From positions 1,364,001 through 1,428,000 of the forward strand of contig OU862922.1 in NCBI GenBank assembly GCA_917880885.1: a stretch of DNA of 64,000 nucleotides, read 5' to 3'. Of this stretch, positions 33,540 through 44,997 are shown piece by piece. This DNA is from Limnephilus marmoratus. Taxonomy: Eukaryota > Arthropoda > Insecta > Trichoptera > Limnephilidae. The first letter of the stretch is position 1, and each line of letters starts with the position of its first letter. The position numbers and the translations under genes were made by a program. The notes under the pieces were generated by a model. The model had not been told where the DNA came from. It saw only the letters and a list, made by a program, of their open reading frames with translations, and did no database searches.

Positions 33540-34540
33540 TACCTATATTTTTTATTATTCCTATAGTTATGTATAAAAAGAACCGTGTATTTTTTTTCTG
33601 TTTATATAGTAACGTTTATAAAGATAGAAAATAACTGTATAATTTTTTCTATTCCTCAGTTAAAGCCACTAAAAAGGTCGTTAATAATTAAATAAATAAT
33701 CGATATATATTAACTGAATTATATGGAATTTTCAATGTTTCTATTTTTGTTACTGACAATTCGTGCTGGAATTTCAATGGCAGACCAGACTGAAGATTGC
33801 CGTGTCATTAACAGTCAAAAATATAGTTGGTAAAAGTTTTAAATTGTGCTGATAAAGCATTATTGTGTGGCAGTCCATCCTCTCTGACTACTGCAGATAA
33901 TTTTCATAATGTTTAGTTTATTACTTGTAGCTTAATGGTAGACGTTTTTCAATTATTATCGTCCGACCCCATATCAAATGAGAGAAGTATTTTTAACTTC
34001 ACAAAATTCGTAGAAAATTGTATTGAAGTTGTTTGAAAGCGGGTATTTAAGTAATTACTTCGCATATACTCGCGGGGTAACACATAATCATCCACTGTGA
34101 AGTATTCTTCCCTTCCAATTAATTCTCACGCCAGTTTCCAGGTGAAGAGTGGCTCACGCTAATTAAAGTCTTATCTTTTATTCGATGGGAATCAACTTTC
34201 TTCCTCGAAAAGTTTCACGAACAAAACGTTACCTGGTTTTATCTACATTTATAGTTACCCCGCAAGGCAAAACTTTCAACCTAAGGGTGCTGAAAGATAA
34301 TCCTTTCTGTAGACTTCCCCATGCAGAAGCCTATTTATAGGTAAATCATTTTAAAGATATTCTTGTTTGTGTAATGGGAAATAGTTGCTAATGGCGCACT
34401 TAATGGATAAACTTAACGATTATATGATTGACCATTTTTAACACTTGAAGTTTGAATACAGATTTAAAAAAAGCATACTAATGAAATGTAAGGTAAAATG
34501 CGTACATCTAGCATATAGTTACATATAGTGATCGACCGAA
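33540..34540. other. Non-coding stretch, no gene seen
   Basis: No repeat or coding region recognised. Confidence 0.45.
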
Positions 34541-34612
34541 GGTTCGGTTTTGGTTTCGGCAAGTTTCGGCAAAAAAATCTAGTTTCGGCAGAAACCGAAA
34601 CCGAAACTTTTT
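34541..34612. mobile_element. Transposon end with GGTTTCGG motif repeats
   Basis: GATCGACCGAAGGTTCGGTT, TTGGTTTCGGCAAGTTTCGG and the inverse GAAACCGAAACCGAAAC. Clustered GGTTTCGG motifs in both orientations look like one terminus of a DNA element. The partner end is not seen. Confidence 0.4.
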
Positions 34613-34662
34613 TAGACATGTTAAAAATCGATTGTTTACTGTTATTTGGCTTATTTTTCTCT

Positions 34663-34885
34663 AAAGGTCTCCCTCAATCATTCTCTCAAGTCGCAGTAAC
34701 GTAGTTGGTGGGCAAACACATCTTCCTCTATGACCTGGATAAACCTCACCCTGTGAACTCGGGCACCCTTGCTAAATCTTCAAACGTAGCGAACCAGGGA
34801 TAAGCGATTGCAGAGGTGCTCGTTATCCAATAAATAGTTCACTAAACGGCGTTACCGATACCCGCTTCCCAAATTGCATGTCATC
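34663..34885 (-). repeat. SINE-B, 5' half
   Basis: Minus strand. TAGCAAGGGTGCCCGAGTTC and CAATGATTGAGGGAGACC, plus the 5' end GGGTATCGGTAACGCC, match SINE-B. Confidence 0.7.
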
Positions 34886-35944
34886 TTTGCAGACAAATTT
34901 CTCTTTTTGAATTAATATTTTCTATTACCCATTATCATATTTAAAAAAATTTACTTACATGCTTTTCTCAGAATTTTCCAATTCTGTTTAAGTAGATTTC
35001 ACATATATAATTTTTTTTGAACTACGTGGTTTATGATAGAGATGGCGTTGCGTTGTTCCTAATGAAAATCTTCATATTATCCTTAGTAAGGAACTCCAGT
35101 GAAAAATATTATGGCTTAAAAGAACATGTTCACATAGACCAATAAACGCTGATTCTGAATAAATATATAAGTTTTATTTAATTATATTAAACGCAGAGTT
35201 TTTAAAAAAATATTAAAAAGTGCATTTTTAAACATCTCGTTAAAACACAGCTTCAAGTTGGCATTATTGAAATGTTTAGTGGGGACGTCACTGTTCCTCG
35301 TGTCGGGACGTCACCGTAAAGTCATTGGATGGGAAATGTACGGGAATGTTGGAATGACTCAAGCCATCGTATTAATTTATTCGTTTATTTACATATCTAC
35401 TGTTTATATAGAGATTTAGTTGTTGTGTTTATTGAAACATTATTTAGGCTTAAATAATTCAGCATCAAAAATAGAGGTATCTCTATTATTTAAAATATTG
35501 AAAAACTTTAGAAAAAATCGTATAAATATACTATATCATCATTTCAAACAATTTTTATACCACTCTGCCGTAATATTCAAAAATTTAATAATATAATAAA
35601 TATAATATAATGAATAAATAATTCCACCTAAATAATGTTTTAACTTATCGAATTATTAATAATCTTTCTTCCGTATCATATAAAATTAATGACAACACCT
35701 GTTGAAAATAAAAATAACTTTTCAGGAGTGATGACGTCATACGATTCACAACACAATATATGCAATAGTTTTCGGGGGATCTTGAAAAATTAAAACTTTT
35801 ACAATTATTTTAACTATTTAAACTAACTCAAAAAAATATGCAGTTATTTGAGTTAGAAGGTTATTCAATAAAAAAATAAAAAAAATTAGACTGGAGTTCT
35901 CTATTCCGTATTTTTATTTTTACTAATATTTTTACTTTTTACGA
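34886..35944. other. Non-coding stretch, no gene seen
   Basis: AT-rich. Nothing recognised. Confidence 0.45.
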
Positions 35945-36140
35945 TCTTCTTCTCCTCCCCACTCTCTTTAGCCTCACAAGACCAGTTCTGAATAGCCATG
36001 TACTTCCCCACCTTCCTCTCCCCCACTTTCTTCTCCCCTTTCTCCCCTCCTTTCCCTCCCACTACCTTCAGCCTCACAACATACCCTAATTCGGGAATGC
36101 CATAGTCTCACTGGCTCCGGACGGGAGCAGATGGGACTCT
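35945..36140 (+). repeat. SINE-A, 3' half, abutting SINE-B
   Basis: TGAATAGCCATGTACTTCCC, CTACCTTCAGCCTCACAACA, TAGTCTCACTGGCTCCGGAC and GGGAGCAGATGGGACTC followed by a T run. Five bases later a minus-strand SINE-B 3' end begins, so the two retroposons meet tail to tail. Confidence 0.75.
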
Positions 36141-36145
36141 TTTTT

Positions 36146-36560
36146 TTACATTAGCTCCACTGAGCAAAATAATTCCCCTCAGGGTCTATGTCATCTTTGG
36201 GGATGTTGTGTGGAGGGTCTTTTTAGGAACGGAAGGAGAGGAAGTTCTGGGAAGGAAAAAGGTATGAGGGGTGGGTAGAGAATCTGGGGGGGGGGTCAGA
36301 GTGTCCACGAGTGACGGACGTATAAATCCATCCCACTGCGGTGCAAGGCGATGTTCCGAGAGAGTACGACTGGAGAAGTCAAATGGACTCCCTCAAGCAT
36401 TCTCTTTCGATCCGGCTTGCCAACCCATTCCTTACTCCATGATCCCGGGCACCCCTGCTAAGTCACCAAACGTAGCGAACCACTTGGGGTGACCTATGGC
36501 AGAGGTGTTGGTTATTCAATTAATGGGGCGACGGTAACTATACCCGCCGTCCAAATCTTG
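36146..36560 (-). repeat. SINE-B, near full length
   Basis: Minus strand. All landmarks are present, from GGGTATAGTTACCGTCGCC at the 5' end through CTACGTTTGGTGACTTAGCA and GGTGCCCGGGATCATG to the 3' end TTTTGCTCAGTGGAGCTAAT. Best guide for the family's extent (about 415 bp). Confidence 0.85.
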
Positions 36561-36584
36561 TACGGTATTCACATAAAAAAGATT

Positions 36585-36767
36585 TAGATTTTCACGGCTA
36601 AAAGTATTTTCGATATTTGTTTTCGGGGTGTTATGCCGTGTTGCGCTACCTCCTTCTTTAGCCCAACTTTTCGGACGCTGTAACGCTTGCAACGCTATTC
36701 GAAACATTGGCTAAAGAAGGAGGTAGCGCAACACGACATAGCATCCCAAAATCAAATAACGAAAATG
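36585..36767. mobile_element. MITE-E, full palindromic copy
   Basis: Starts TAGATTTTCACGGCTAAAAG. Its arms GGGGTGTTATGCCGTGTTGC / AGCGCAACACGACATAGCAT and CCTCCTTCTTTAGCC / GGCTAAAGAAGGAGG are inverted around a short ACGCTGTAACGC spacer. Non-coding. Confidence 0.85.
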
Positions 36768-37194
36768 TGTAATTTTATTTTGCAGTATCTGCGAATTTCA
36801 CAAAATTATTTTGTAATTGTATCACGCTCAAGTAAATCTGGTTTAAATTTGTTCACATGAATTAAATGCTTATTTAAAACTCGGATAATTAATTACAGTT
36901 TAATTTTTTGGAGGTATTTTTCGAGGTTAGGTTGTTTATTTTTTTTCATTAGCCGCTGAAATTACGCGAGCAAAAATGGTTACAAAATTAATATTTCGGA
37001 CTACATATTTTCAAAAGTAGGTTGCGGCTGGCGTAATGGATAATTGAATTATTTTAATAGCATCGGTTTGGCTCTCCCACTTCCCCATCCGGACCGTTCT
37101 CAACAGGCCCGAATCAGGTCAAAACCACCTCGAACAAGGCCAGGACACTGAATCAAGTTGGCCCGCTATTTACATAACATTCTCCCATTCAATT
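36768..37194. other. Non-coding stretch, no gene seen
   Basis: Nothing recognised. Confidence 0.4.
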
Positions 37195-37625
37195 TTTTTT
37201 CTACATTAGCTCCAGAAAGGAGGTTCGCAGGATAAAAAAAATCCCCAGGGCCTATGTCATCTTTGGGAATGCTGTGTGGAAGGTATTTTTATAGAAAGGA
37301 AGGAGAGGAAGTTCTGTGAACGGAAAAGATATGAGGTTGGGTCGCAATCTGGGATCAATGTATCCAAGAGTGACGGACATATGAATCCATCCCTCCCACT
37401 GCGGTAAACAGGCGATAGGTTGAGAGAGTTCGGTTGAGGAGGTCTATGTTAGGTCTCCCTTAGCCTCTTAACCCACCCCGCAGTACGTGGGCAAACGCAT
37501 TCGTTGCCCAGATCAAACCGCATGAACCCGGGCACCCATGCTAGGTTACCAAACGTAGCAAACCACTTAGGGTGACCTACGGCAGGGTTGTTGGTTATCC
37601 AATAAATGGTTCCCGGGGCGTACCC
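37195..37625 (-). repeat. SINE-B, near full length
   Basis: Minus strand. From GGGTACGCCCCGGGAACCAT through TTTGGTAACCTAGCATGGGT to the 3' end GAACCTCCTTTCTGGAGC and its T run on the plus strand. Confidence 0.8.
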
Positions 37626-37626
37626 G

Positions 37627-37830
37627 TTAAGTTGACCCCGAGGTTATAGTGACCTTGCAACGCATGCCGGGTACCTGTTGTATATAATATTATATAGTGC
37701 AGGCGCTTGCATTATAATGAAGTTTTCCGGGACTTGGGATGGAACTATTACAGTTAAGTTGACCCCGAGATTACAGTGACCTTGCAACGCATGTCGGGTA
37801 CCCGTTGTATATAATGCTATATAGTGCAGT
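37627..37830. repeat. Direct repeat, about 77 bp unit, two copies 126 bp apart
   Basis: GTTAAGTTGACCCCGAG..AGTGACCTTGCAACGCATG..CGGGTACC..GTTGTATATAAT..ATATAGTGCAG occurs at 37627-37703 and 37753-37829. The core GCAACGCATGCCGGGTAC is the same motif that ends the Helitron-like elements at 6739 and 41345. Confidence 0.8.
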
Positions 37831-38589
37831 TACATACCCGTCTCCAAAATTGTAAATATTTTATATGGTAGAAAGGCTTCCAACATAGGAGAACCTCAAT
37901 CCTTCAGTGTATCTGGCACGGTCGAGCAATAAAACTTCTATAAAAGTATAGATATAAAAACGCTTCTTGACGAATCAGTTGAATAAATAATATAAAATAA
38001 AAATTTTCAAACCGAAGTTAAGCTGAAAAGTTGCAAAGTGAAGCTTTATAGTGAAACTTCACAGCGAAATCAAGTGAGAAACAGGTTAGATAAAAAAATA
38101 AAAAATTATTATTAATTTCTAAATGCGAAATTATATTCTAAAATTAATTAGATAATTAATATCACTATTAAACCATCGTAGATAAGAATAGAGAAGACAG
38201 CATAAGCAAAAGAAGAGATAGTATAATTTTATAAGGTAATATATTTTTAAAAGTATTAAACAATGCATACAAAATGTATAAAATACATTAAAAATAATAG
38301 GCAAAACAAATACATCGAAGTTAAAGTAAAAATTTTGCGGTGGTGCAAAAAAATTTTGAATTAATTTTTTGTTATAATTGTCGTAGTTTTAAGCAGTTTG
38401 CCCGCAGAACATTCCCACATAAATATTTTACACATGAACACTATCTGTTCTTTATATTTTCATAGCTTTATTATGGCTCAGTCGGTCGGGGTTTCCCCAA
38501 AAATTCTGTTGTTTTGTTTTCGTTTCTATAAAATGTTTCGTTCATATAAAATAATGAATAAGAATTGATAATTAAAAGTTAATGCGGTT
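37831..38589. other. Non-coding stretch, no gene seen
   Basis: Nothing recognised. Confidence 0.45.
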
Positions 38590-38895
38590 CTCGGATATTA
38601 AAGTTTAATTTATTTTTGAATTTATTGTAGTCAGGTCCTATTCTCAGCTCTATTGCTAGTTGATTAAACCACACCACTCCGTTGTACATGTAGTAGTGTT
38701 ATGCAAAACTGATATGCATTAATGACGTACACAAGCGACCCACTGTGTTTTGCCTATTGCTCTCAACGCGTACCATGGCGTGGTGCGACTTCTTAGAATA
38801 GTCTTTGTGTATTTGAAGCAGCCTGTTTTTAATGTATGTATTTTTTAGAGGTAGGACATGAAAGTCTTGAAAAAGTTGAGAGGTTGAATAATTTG
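38590..38895 (-). pseudogene. LINE ORF2 C-terminal remnant
   Basis: On the minus strand one frame reads QDFHVLPLKNTYIKNRLLQI, HKDYSKKSHHAMVRV, a stop, then HYYMYNGVVWFNQLAIELR and GPDYNKFKNKLNF. The Y.GV.WFN.L..ELR....NKFK..L pattern is the conserved tail of jockey-style LINE ORF2 proteins. It is too short and broken to show domains. Its length cannot be given, as the upstream part is lost. Confidence 0.7.
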
Positions 38896-39529
38896 ATGTT
38901 AATATAATGAATAATCAATCATCTGTATGTTTTGTTTATGGGGGTAATATTAAGTCTAATCTCATTATTCTTTTGTCATATCCAACTTTCAATTTCTTAC
39001 ATTAATATGAAATAACGTAAGATAAAACAATACTATTGCTATCATAATATTGTAACTTGAGACTTTCATTTTATTACTTATAAAATTTAATCATACTTTA
39101 CGATTATCGGATTTTTATTAATTTTAACAGTTTATTCTTGGGGTGATACCGCGTTATCCGCACCGGGTGCCACCCATGCTGGCTACGCCACTGCTTCTAG
39201 CTTCCACCAAATATTACATTGTTTGTTGGGTTTTGCGCAATGTAAAATTTTTCGTCACTTTTTTATTTAGATATGATGTTTTTGTATAACCACATAAAAC
39301 GCGTCGTATAATAGCATCACTAACAAAGGATATAATCGCAACCGCACACCACTGCAACTGTAAATAAAATATGATGATATTTACAGTTAACGCAGTAAAC
39401 CAAAACTGGTTCATTTGTGAATAATTGATACAAAACAAATTCATTTGCAAGCTGTGTAAACATGTTTGCAATACGCGTGAATCGTTTTGTTTATTTTGGT
39501 GTATTTGTCAACCATAAATTATAAAATTT
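38896..39529. other. Non-coding stretch, no gene seen
   Basis: Nothing recognised. Confidence 0.4.
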
Positions 39530-39720
39530 GTACAGAAAAAAAGAGTGTACTATGCAATTGTTTAATCTATTACACAATACGGTATTATTGGATGGGGAGG
39601 AGCGTACGCAAAATAATTGAAAGGCTGATAATTAAGGTTCTTGAAATAAACTATCCACAATTTCAACTGAAATACTTTTTACAATATTCAATGTACCAAC
39701 ATAAACAAAATGTAAAAAAA
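39530..39720 (+). pseudogene. LINE ORF2 fragment with frameshift
   Basis: Reads KRVYYAIV, stop, SITQYGIIGWGGAY in one frame, then continues as KIIERLIIKVLEIN after a shift. This matches the YFAL.QS...YGII.WGGA segment of the LINEs at 43110 and 53338. Only about 60 residues remain. Confidence 0.65.
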
Positions 39721-39831
39721 TAAAGTTAATTACTTTACAAATTAATATATCAGCAAGATATTATAAGAATAATATTGAAATCCTAAAAACGAAAATCACG
39801 CATTCCCAAAATAACTTTTTTGTGATTACCG

Positions 39832-40232
39832 TACAAGAGTCCGAACTGCTCCCAGACGCCTTGAGACAACGAAACTTTGGTATTTCCAATTGGGGTATCT
39901 TGTGAGGTTCAAGGTAGTGGTGAAGAGAAGTAGATGAGGAAGAGGAACGTGGGGAAGTTTCTGGATATTCAGATCTGGTCACCAAATACGGCTAAAGACA
40001 TTTCAAGTGACGTTTCAATTCCGAACGGTGGTCTTACGCCAGGGTGATATTGAGGGCATCTTCAACTCTGGAACGTGCCGCAAATGTACTATAAATTATT
40101 TATAATTAATTAATATGAAATAACACAAATTAGTCAACTAAAATGTCGGTACTTGCGCATGTCGGGTTTTCGAATCGACGACCTCGGGTTACTAGTCGAG
40201 AGCATTACTCTTCGACCACGGAGGCCATCTAT
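39832..40232 (-). repeat. SINE-A, full-length diverged copy
   Basis: Minus strand. Head with CCGTGGTCGAAGAGTAATG (box A-like) and a decayed box B, AT-rich linker, TTTGCGGCACGTTCCAGAG, and body to the 3' stem-loop region. Confidence 0.75.
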
Positions 40233-41079
40233 TTTATTTATTTTAATTATGTATTTTTTTATTTAATTTATATTAGACACAAACAGGATATTTATAAAAC
40301 ATTTTTGTTGGTAATATATAATAAATTAAAATACAAATATAAAATATCCCTAGACTTATGTGTCTGCAGTAATCACATATGCATTTTCATCTTGGAACTT
40401 CTGTCTAGGAATCTAGGAATAAGTTATTTTAACCAACTTCCTTAAATCTAAAAATTATTGAAAATATTTACGAATTACATTGTCTTACTAACTAACCATT
40501 ACGCCGTTTCCCCGCAGGGATAGGCAGAGAGGACGGACCGCCAAATAACTCGGCCTTGGCACACACTCTTTGCCTCACTCACATCGTCGGTTGTAAAGGT
40601 TGGGTAATGGTTTTGTCAGTAGATGGCGTTGTGTTTCGTTAGCCACTGCAACGTGTATATATATATTAAAGTATGTTTGCTTGCTTGCATACATGTACGT
40701 ACTACGTATGTATGTATGTTGTTTATGTATTGCTATATTAAGCACAGGAAATGTTTGAAACTTTCAAAATACCGTTTTTGGATCATTACAACCACATGAC
40801 AATAAATCTGATATTTTTTTAATCATTACAAAAACTCTTACGAAACTGACAAAAATGTCACAATTTGAGAATGAAATTTTGAAAACTATCGATTGTTTAA
40901 TCGAAATTCAATTTTCAAATAACCTCTTAAAATTAATCTAAGTACCCACCTATGGTACCTACTAACCAAAATTGAATATAATCAAAAATTATATCTATTT
41001 TAAATAGGTACCTACGTTAGGTACCAAATTTGATTGATTATTCATATAATATACAAAAATGTATGTGTGTAATATATGA
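40233..41079. other. Non-coding stretch with Helitron end fragment
   Basis: A 3' Helitron piece lies at about 40588-40655 (GTTGTGTTTCGTTAGCCACT, GCAACGTG), matching 42748-43057. Short GTAT/TGCT microsatellites at 40650-40720. No gene seen. Confidence 0.5.
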
Positions 41080-41345
41080 AAAAAGAAAATTTGAAAAAAA
41101 AATTGCAATAGGTGACACGCAATTTTTGAAAATCTGAACGTACCGAGACTGAATATATTGAACTCGGGAGGGGGGAGGGGAGGAGGGTGGCTGGAAAGGT
41201 GGAGGGGGAACGGTAAGGTAAAAAGGACATGGGAGGGTAAGGGGAGGCGGAAGAAACTTGAATATGGGACGAATGGGAAGGAGTGCGCAGGGAAATCCAA
41301 TTTACTTATTAAGTGGCATTGCAACGCATGCCGGGAACTCGCTAG
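41080..41345 (+). mobile_element. Helitron-like 3' part with purine tract
   Basis: ATTGCAATAGGTGACACGCA and GAACGTACCGAGACTGAATA parallel the Helitron at 25799-26386 (ATTGAAATAGGTGGAACGCG). Then a GGA-rich tract, GCATTGCAACGCATGCCGGG and a terminal CTAG before T. 5' end not resolved. Confidence 0.65.
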
Positions 41346-41997
41346 TATTCTATTAAATCGCTTTATTAATTTTAACTCCTACCTAAAGCCAAAATGAATT
41401 CCTGTCAAATCATGATGGGTATGTCTTACTAAAATGTATATTTTTCTCCTTTCTTATTTCCATTAAATTACCCTTTTCCAATGTAGAATATGAGCAAAAG
41501 GTTGATATTTCATAATATAATATTTACATTCCAGATAAGAAAGGCGGCTCAAGCATCCATACATCTGTCAATCTCCGGAAGCTTGTGACAACCTTTATTC
41601 CTACTTATTTATAACCCTTTTTTGGACGTGACCGACATTCTGTGACTTGAGACCTAGAAATACGTAAAAACAAACTCCGTAGCGCGTGGCGTAGACCCAT
41701 CGTAGATGGAGCGTAAAGATGATTTTTCTCAAGCTTTGGGAAATTTTTATCAGCATTTTATCTGTGTTGTTTCTTACTGAATTCAGAAATAATAATATTA
41801 TGCTTTTTTCGCTGATGATATTAAAATATTTCTTAAAATTAAGTCCGTTTCCGATCATCAAATGCTTCCAAATGATCTACACACTTTATAACTGGTGTAC
41901 CTACTATTAATGATGTCTACTTAAATGTTGAAAAATGTTACACTTTAAACTTCAATAAAAATGGAATTATAAAGGATTTTTTCTGAGTTATTAATAA
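41346..41997. other. Non-coding stretch, no gene seen
   Basis: Nothing recognised. Confidence 0.4.
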
Positions 41998-42281
41998 CTA
42001 GCAGATCCGGCCACACATTGCTGTGGCTTACAAAACCTTTATAACCAACGCCATCTGCTAAATAAAATCCACACCACGCTGCCCGCTGCCCGCTGCCGCT
42101 TGGCCAGATATATTATGTATTTCAACCAATTTACACAAAACCTTGACAATTATATACCTAAAAACCTCCTTATGAATCACTTTATCTGTTGGTGAAAACC
42201 GCATGAAAATCCGTTCCGTAGTTTAAAAGATCTAAGCGCACATTCAAGCGAAAGCGACTTTATTTTATACTTTAGTAAAGA
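41998..42281 (-). mobile_element. Small non-autonomous Helitron (284 bp)
   Basis: Minus strand. Starts TCTTTACTAAAGTATAAAAT, AAAGTCGC, then CGCTTAGATCTTTTAAAC and GGATTTTCATGCGGTTTTC. Ends GCCACAGCAATGTGTGGCCG, GATCTGCTAG before T. 5' TC, 3' CTAG and A/T flanks fit. Same family as 42748-43057 and 46994-47104. Confidence 0.8.
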
Positions 42282-42289
42282 TAAAGATA

Positions 42290-42735
42290 CTATTCTTAAA
42301 AATGTGTCTCCCATACGAGATCTAGGAATCATTCTTAATTCTAAATTACTTAAGTGCAAATCAATCTATTCGTACAAATCACTTCGTATAAATGATGGTA
42401 TTTATTCTCAGACCTGTAAACCTTTCAATGACCCTCATTCAAAGCTAACCCTTTGCAATGAATTAATTAGAAGTAAACTTGAATATGGAAGCACTATTTG
42501 GAACCCGTATTACTGCAAATATGAAAACATTGTAGAATCGGTTTAAAAATGCTAATCTAATTCATGATACTGTTATCTTTCAAATGTAGATTACATCTAC
42601 ACGACCGTCATAAATCATACAACTTGTCTTGAATACTTCAAGATTAATAAATACACTTAAAAATAGAAGGCAATTGTCTGATCTAATATGTATATATAAA
42701 ATAATTCACGGCTATCTTGATACCTACTAAATTAT
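42290..42735 (+). pseudogene. LINE reverse transcriptase fragment between two Helitrons
   Basis: Reads SPIRDLGIILNSKLLKCKSI, then SKLTLCNELIRSKLEYGSTI, WNPYY, and further on in another frame RRQLSDLICIYKIIHGYLD. These correspond to the segments after the FADD motif in the LINE at 7598 (FNDLGVIF, VRSQVEYNSSIW, RRKVFDLLLLYKIVH). Catalytic motifs are missing. Confidence 0.8.
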
Positions 42736-42747
42736 ATCTCGGCAATA

Positions 42748-43057
42748 TCTTCTTCTTACATAGTACGAAGCAAAGTCGCTCCCGCTGTCTGTACGCTTAG
42801 ATCTTTTAAACAACGCAACGGATTTTCATGCGGTTTCCACCAGTTTTCACCAGTGATTCACGAGGAAAGTTTAAGTATATAATTTGTCAAGCTTTTGCGT
42901 AAATTGATTGAAATATATAATGTATAAAGGGAGCGGGCGGGCAAGCGGGCGGTGTGGATTTGATATGTATGCAAATTAACAGATGGCGTTTGTTATAAAG
43001 ATTGGGTAATGGCGTTGTGTTTCGTTAGCCACAGTAACGTATGGCCGGGTCTTTTAG
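42748..43057 (+). mobile_element. Small non-autonomous Helitron (310 bp)
   Basis: Starts TCTTCTTCTTACATAGTACG, AAGCAAAGTCGC, then CGCTTAGATCTTTTAAAC, GGATTTTCATGCGGTTTCC and a GCGGGCGGGCAAGCGGGC tract. Ends TTCGTTAGCCACAGTAACGT, ATGGCCGGGTCTTTTAG before T, a slightly degenerate CTRR end. Confidence 0.75.
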
Positions 43058-43109
43058 TGTTAAATAATTAGTAGTTTTCAAAAACGCTGCGATACAGTTC
43101 TATTTAAAA

Positions 43110-44360
43110 TAAAAAATGTATTAACTCTAGTCAATACGGTTTCAGAGAAAAAATGAGCACGCAAGACGCAATAGCGGAATTAACTAGAGTTATTTATAAA
43201 GCACTGGATAAAGGTAAAAAATGCTTAAGTATATTCATTGACCTCCGTAAAGCTTTTGACAGTGTTTCACATTCAAAATTAATCAACACACTAAATAATG
43301 TAGGAATAACCGATAAAGCTAAATCGTGGATAAATAGTTGTCTATATCAAAGAACACAACAAGTAAAAGTAAACAACGAATTAGTGATGTGGAAAAAATT
43401 AATTTTGGAATCCCACAAGGAACTGTATTGGGCCCAATACTATTTATATTATATGTAAATGAACTTTTTGAACTTCCTATCATCGGAAAGATTATATCTT
43501 ATGCGGATGATACAGTATTAACGATTGAAGGAAACTCTTGGAAAGAGGCCGAAATATCAGCAAATAATGCAATAAATATCATTAAACAATGGTTTGATGA
43601 AAATTTACTCTCTTTAAATGTTGAAAAAACTCATTTTCTACCTCTGAGCCTAACAGAGAATATTTCAAATATAAATGTAAACATTAAAGTTCACGACAGA
43701 AATTGCCTTCTTAAAATCGCACCCTGTAACTCAAATTATATACATATTAGTAGTAAAGAACAAATAAAATATCTCGGAATAATTATTGACAATAACATCA
43801 AATGGAAAAATCAAATAAACTCTACAGTAGACAGAATGAGGAAACTAATATATATATTTTTCAGACTTAGAAATACTATCTCATTAAAAATATTAAAAGA
43901 AATTTACTTTGCACTTGCCCATTCTGTACTACAATATGGAATCATAGCTTGGGGGGGGGGGGGGGGGGCATAAAAATCATCCCTTCTCCCACTCGAAACA
44001 ATACAATAAATTCTTATAAAAATTATCAAAAAAAAACCGTACTACTACCCAACAATAAACGTATTCCAATAATTCCCTGTTCCCCCACTTACAAAACTTT
44101 ACGAAAAAATAGCACTACTTCAGCTACACAAAGATATCTTTAATAAAAATATTACCCCACTGCAAAATATAAGCATAAGGAATACTTCTATTGGTGGACT
44201 AACTGTACCTCCCGTACGAACCACAACTGCACAGAATCACTATGTATATAAAGGAATAAAATTATTTAATGAATTACCCGCTGATATACAAACAGAAAAA
44301 AATTACAACAAATTTAAAAAAAAAATTAAATCTTATTTTGGTAGTACCACCATATAATTT
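43110..44360 (+). pseudogene. LINE reverse transcriptase with frameshifts and a poly(G) expansion
   Basis: Non-LTR ORF2, 5'-truncated. Motifs in order: NQYGFRE-like start, LSIFIDLRKAFDSVSH (43225 onward), a frameshift near 43380, INFGIPQGTVLGPILFILYV, active site SYADDTVL (43497 onward), FDENLLSLNVEKTHFL, KYLGIIIDNNIKWKNQINS and EIYFALAHSVLQYGIIAWGG. At 43951-43968 the WGG codons have grown into a run of about 18 G that shifts the frame. Beyond it one finds IALLQLHKDIFNKNI, YVYKGIKLFNELPADI and KIKSYFGSTTI. YADD replaces the FADD of the other LINEs. Related to the elements at 29040 and 53338. Confidence 0.92.
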
Positions 44361-44550
44361 TAATTTTCTCCTAGATATATTTTTGACTGTTATTCCTAAT
44401 GTTTTATGTACATCCTATATACATTTCTTGTTTAATTACTCCTATGAACTTTTAAAATTTGTTAAGTCTAAATCTCTTCACAAGTTAAACTCTTTAGTTT
44501 GTGATAAAGTTTTTTTTTTTAAGTAATTCTTAAGTTATTAACAAGTTGTC

Positions 44551-44586
44551 CTCTCCTAAACACAAGCATTTGCTTTCTTAGGAGAG
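44551..44586 (+). ncRNA. LINE 3' two-tier stem-loop
   Basis: Outer stem CTCTCCTAA / TTAGGAGAG (9 bp). Inner stem AAGC / GCTT with ATTT loop. Placed just upstream of the element's end once the later MITE is removed. Confidence 0.75.
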
Positions 44587-44620
44587 TGTATAAAAATATG
44601 TAAGCTATATTATGTTATAT

Positions 44621-44997
44621 GGAGGCGTCTACTAATATCTACAGGAATTCCAAAAACTGAAAAAATCGAACTAATATCTATGAGAACCAAAGTGTTGACG
44701 AATATCTACAGCACTGGCAGAGGTTGGATTTGCAATTATGTGTAGCATATTGGAATAATGTAATATTGCGTTTGCAGTTTAAAAAACTTAATTTATGTAA
44801 GTGTGTATGTAAAAATCCGTAATATCGGACTATTGCACACATTTAGCTGATTAGTCCAACCTACGCTCTGTAGATATTAGTTCAACCTACGCTCTGTAGA
44901 TATTAGTCAACACTCTGAAGTTCGTAGATATTAGTTCAACATATGAGCTGTAGATATTCGTCAGACATACAGGCTGTAGATATTAGTATCTGGAGTC
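44621..44997. mobile_element. hAT-like MITE with 8 bp target duplication and subterminal repeats
   Basis: TGTTATAT flanks both sides (44613-44620 and 44998-45005). The ends share TACTAATATCTACAG inverted. The motif AATATCTACAG or a close variant occurs about three times forward in the first 90 bp and about five times inverted in the last 160 bp. An 8 bp duplication plus such arrays is the hAT pattern. No transposase. Terminal bases are not the usual CAG, so the superfamily is inferred. Confidence 0.75.
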
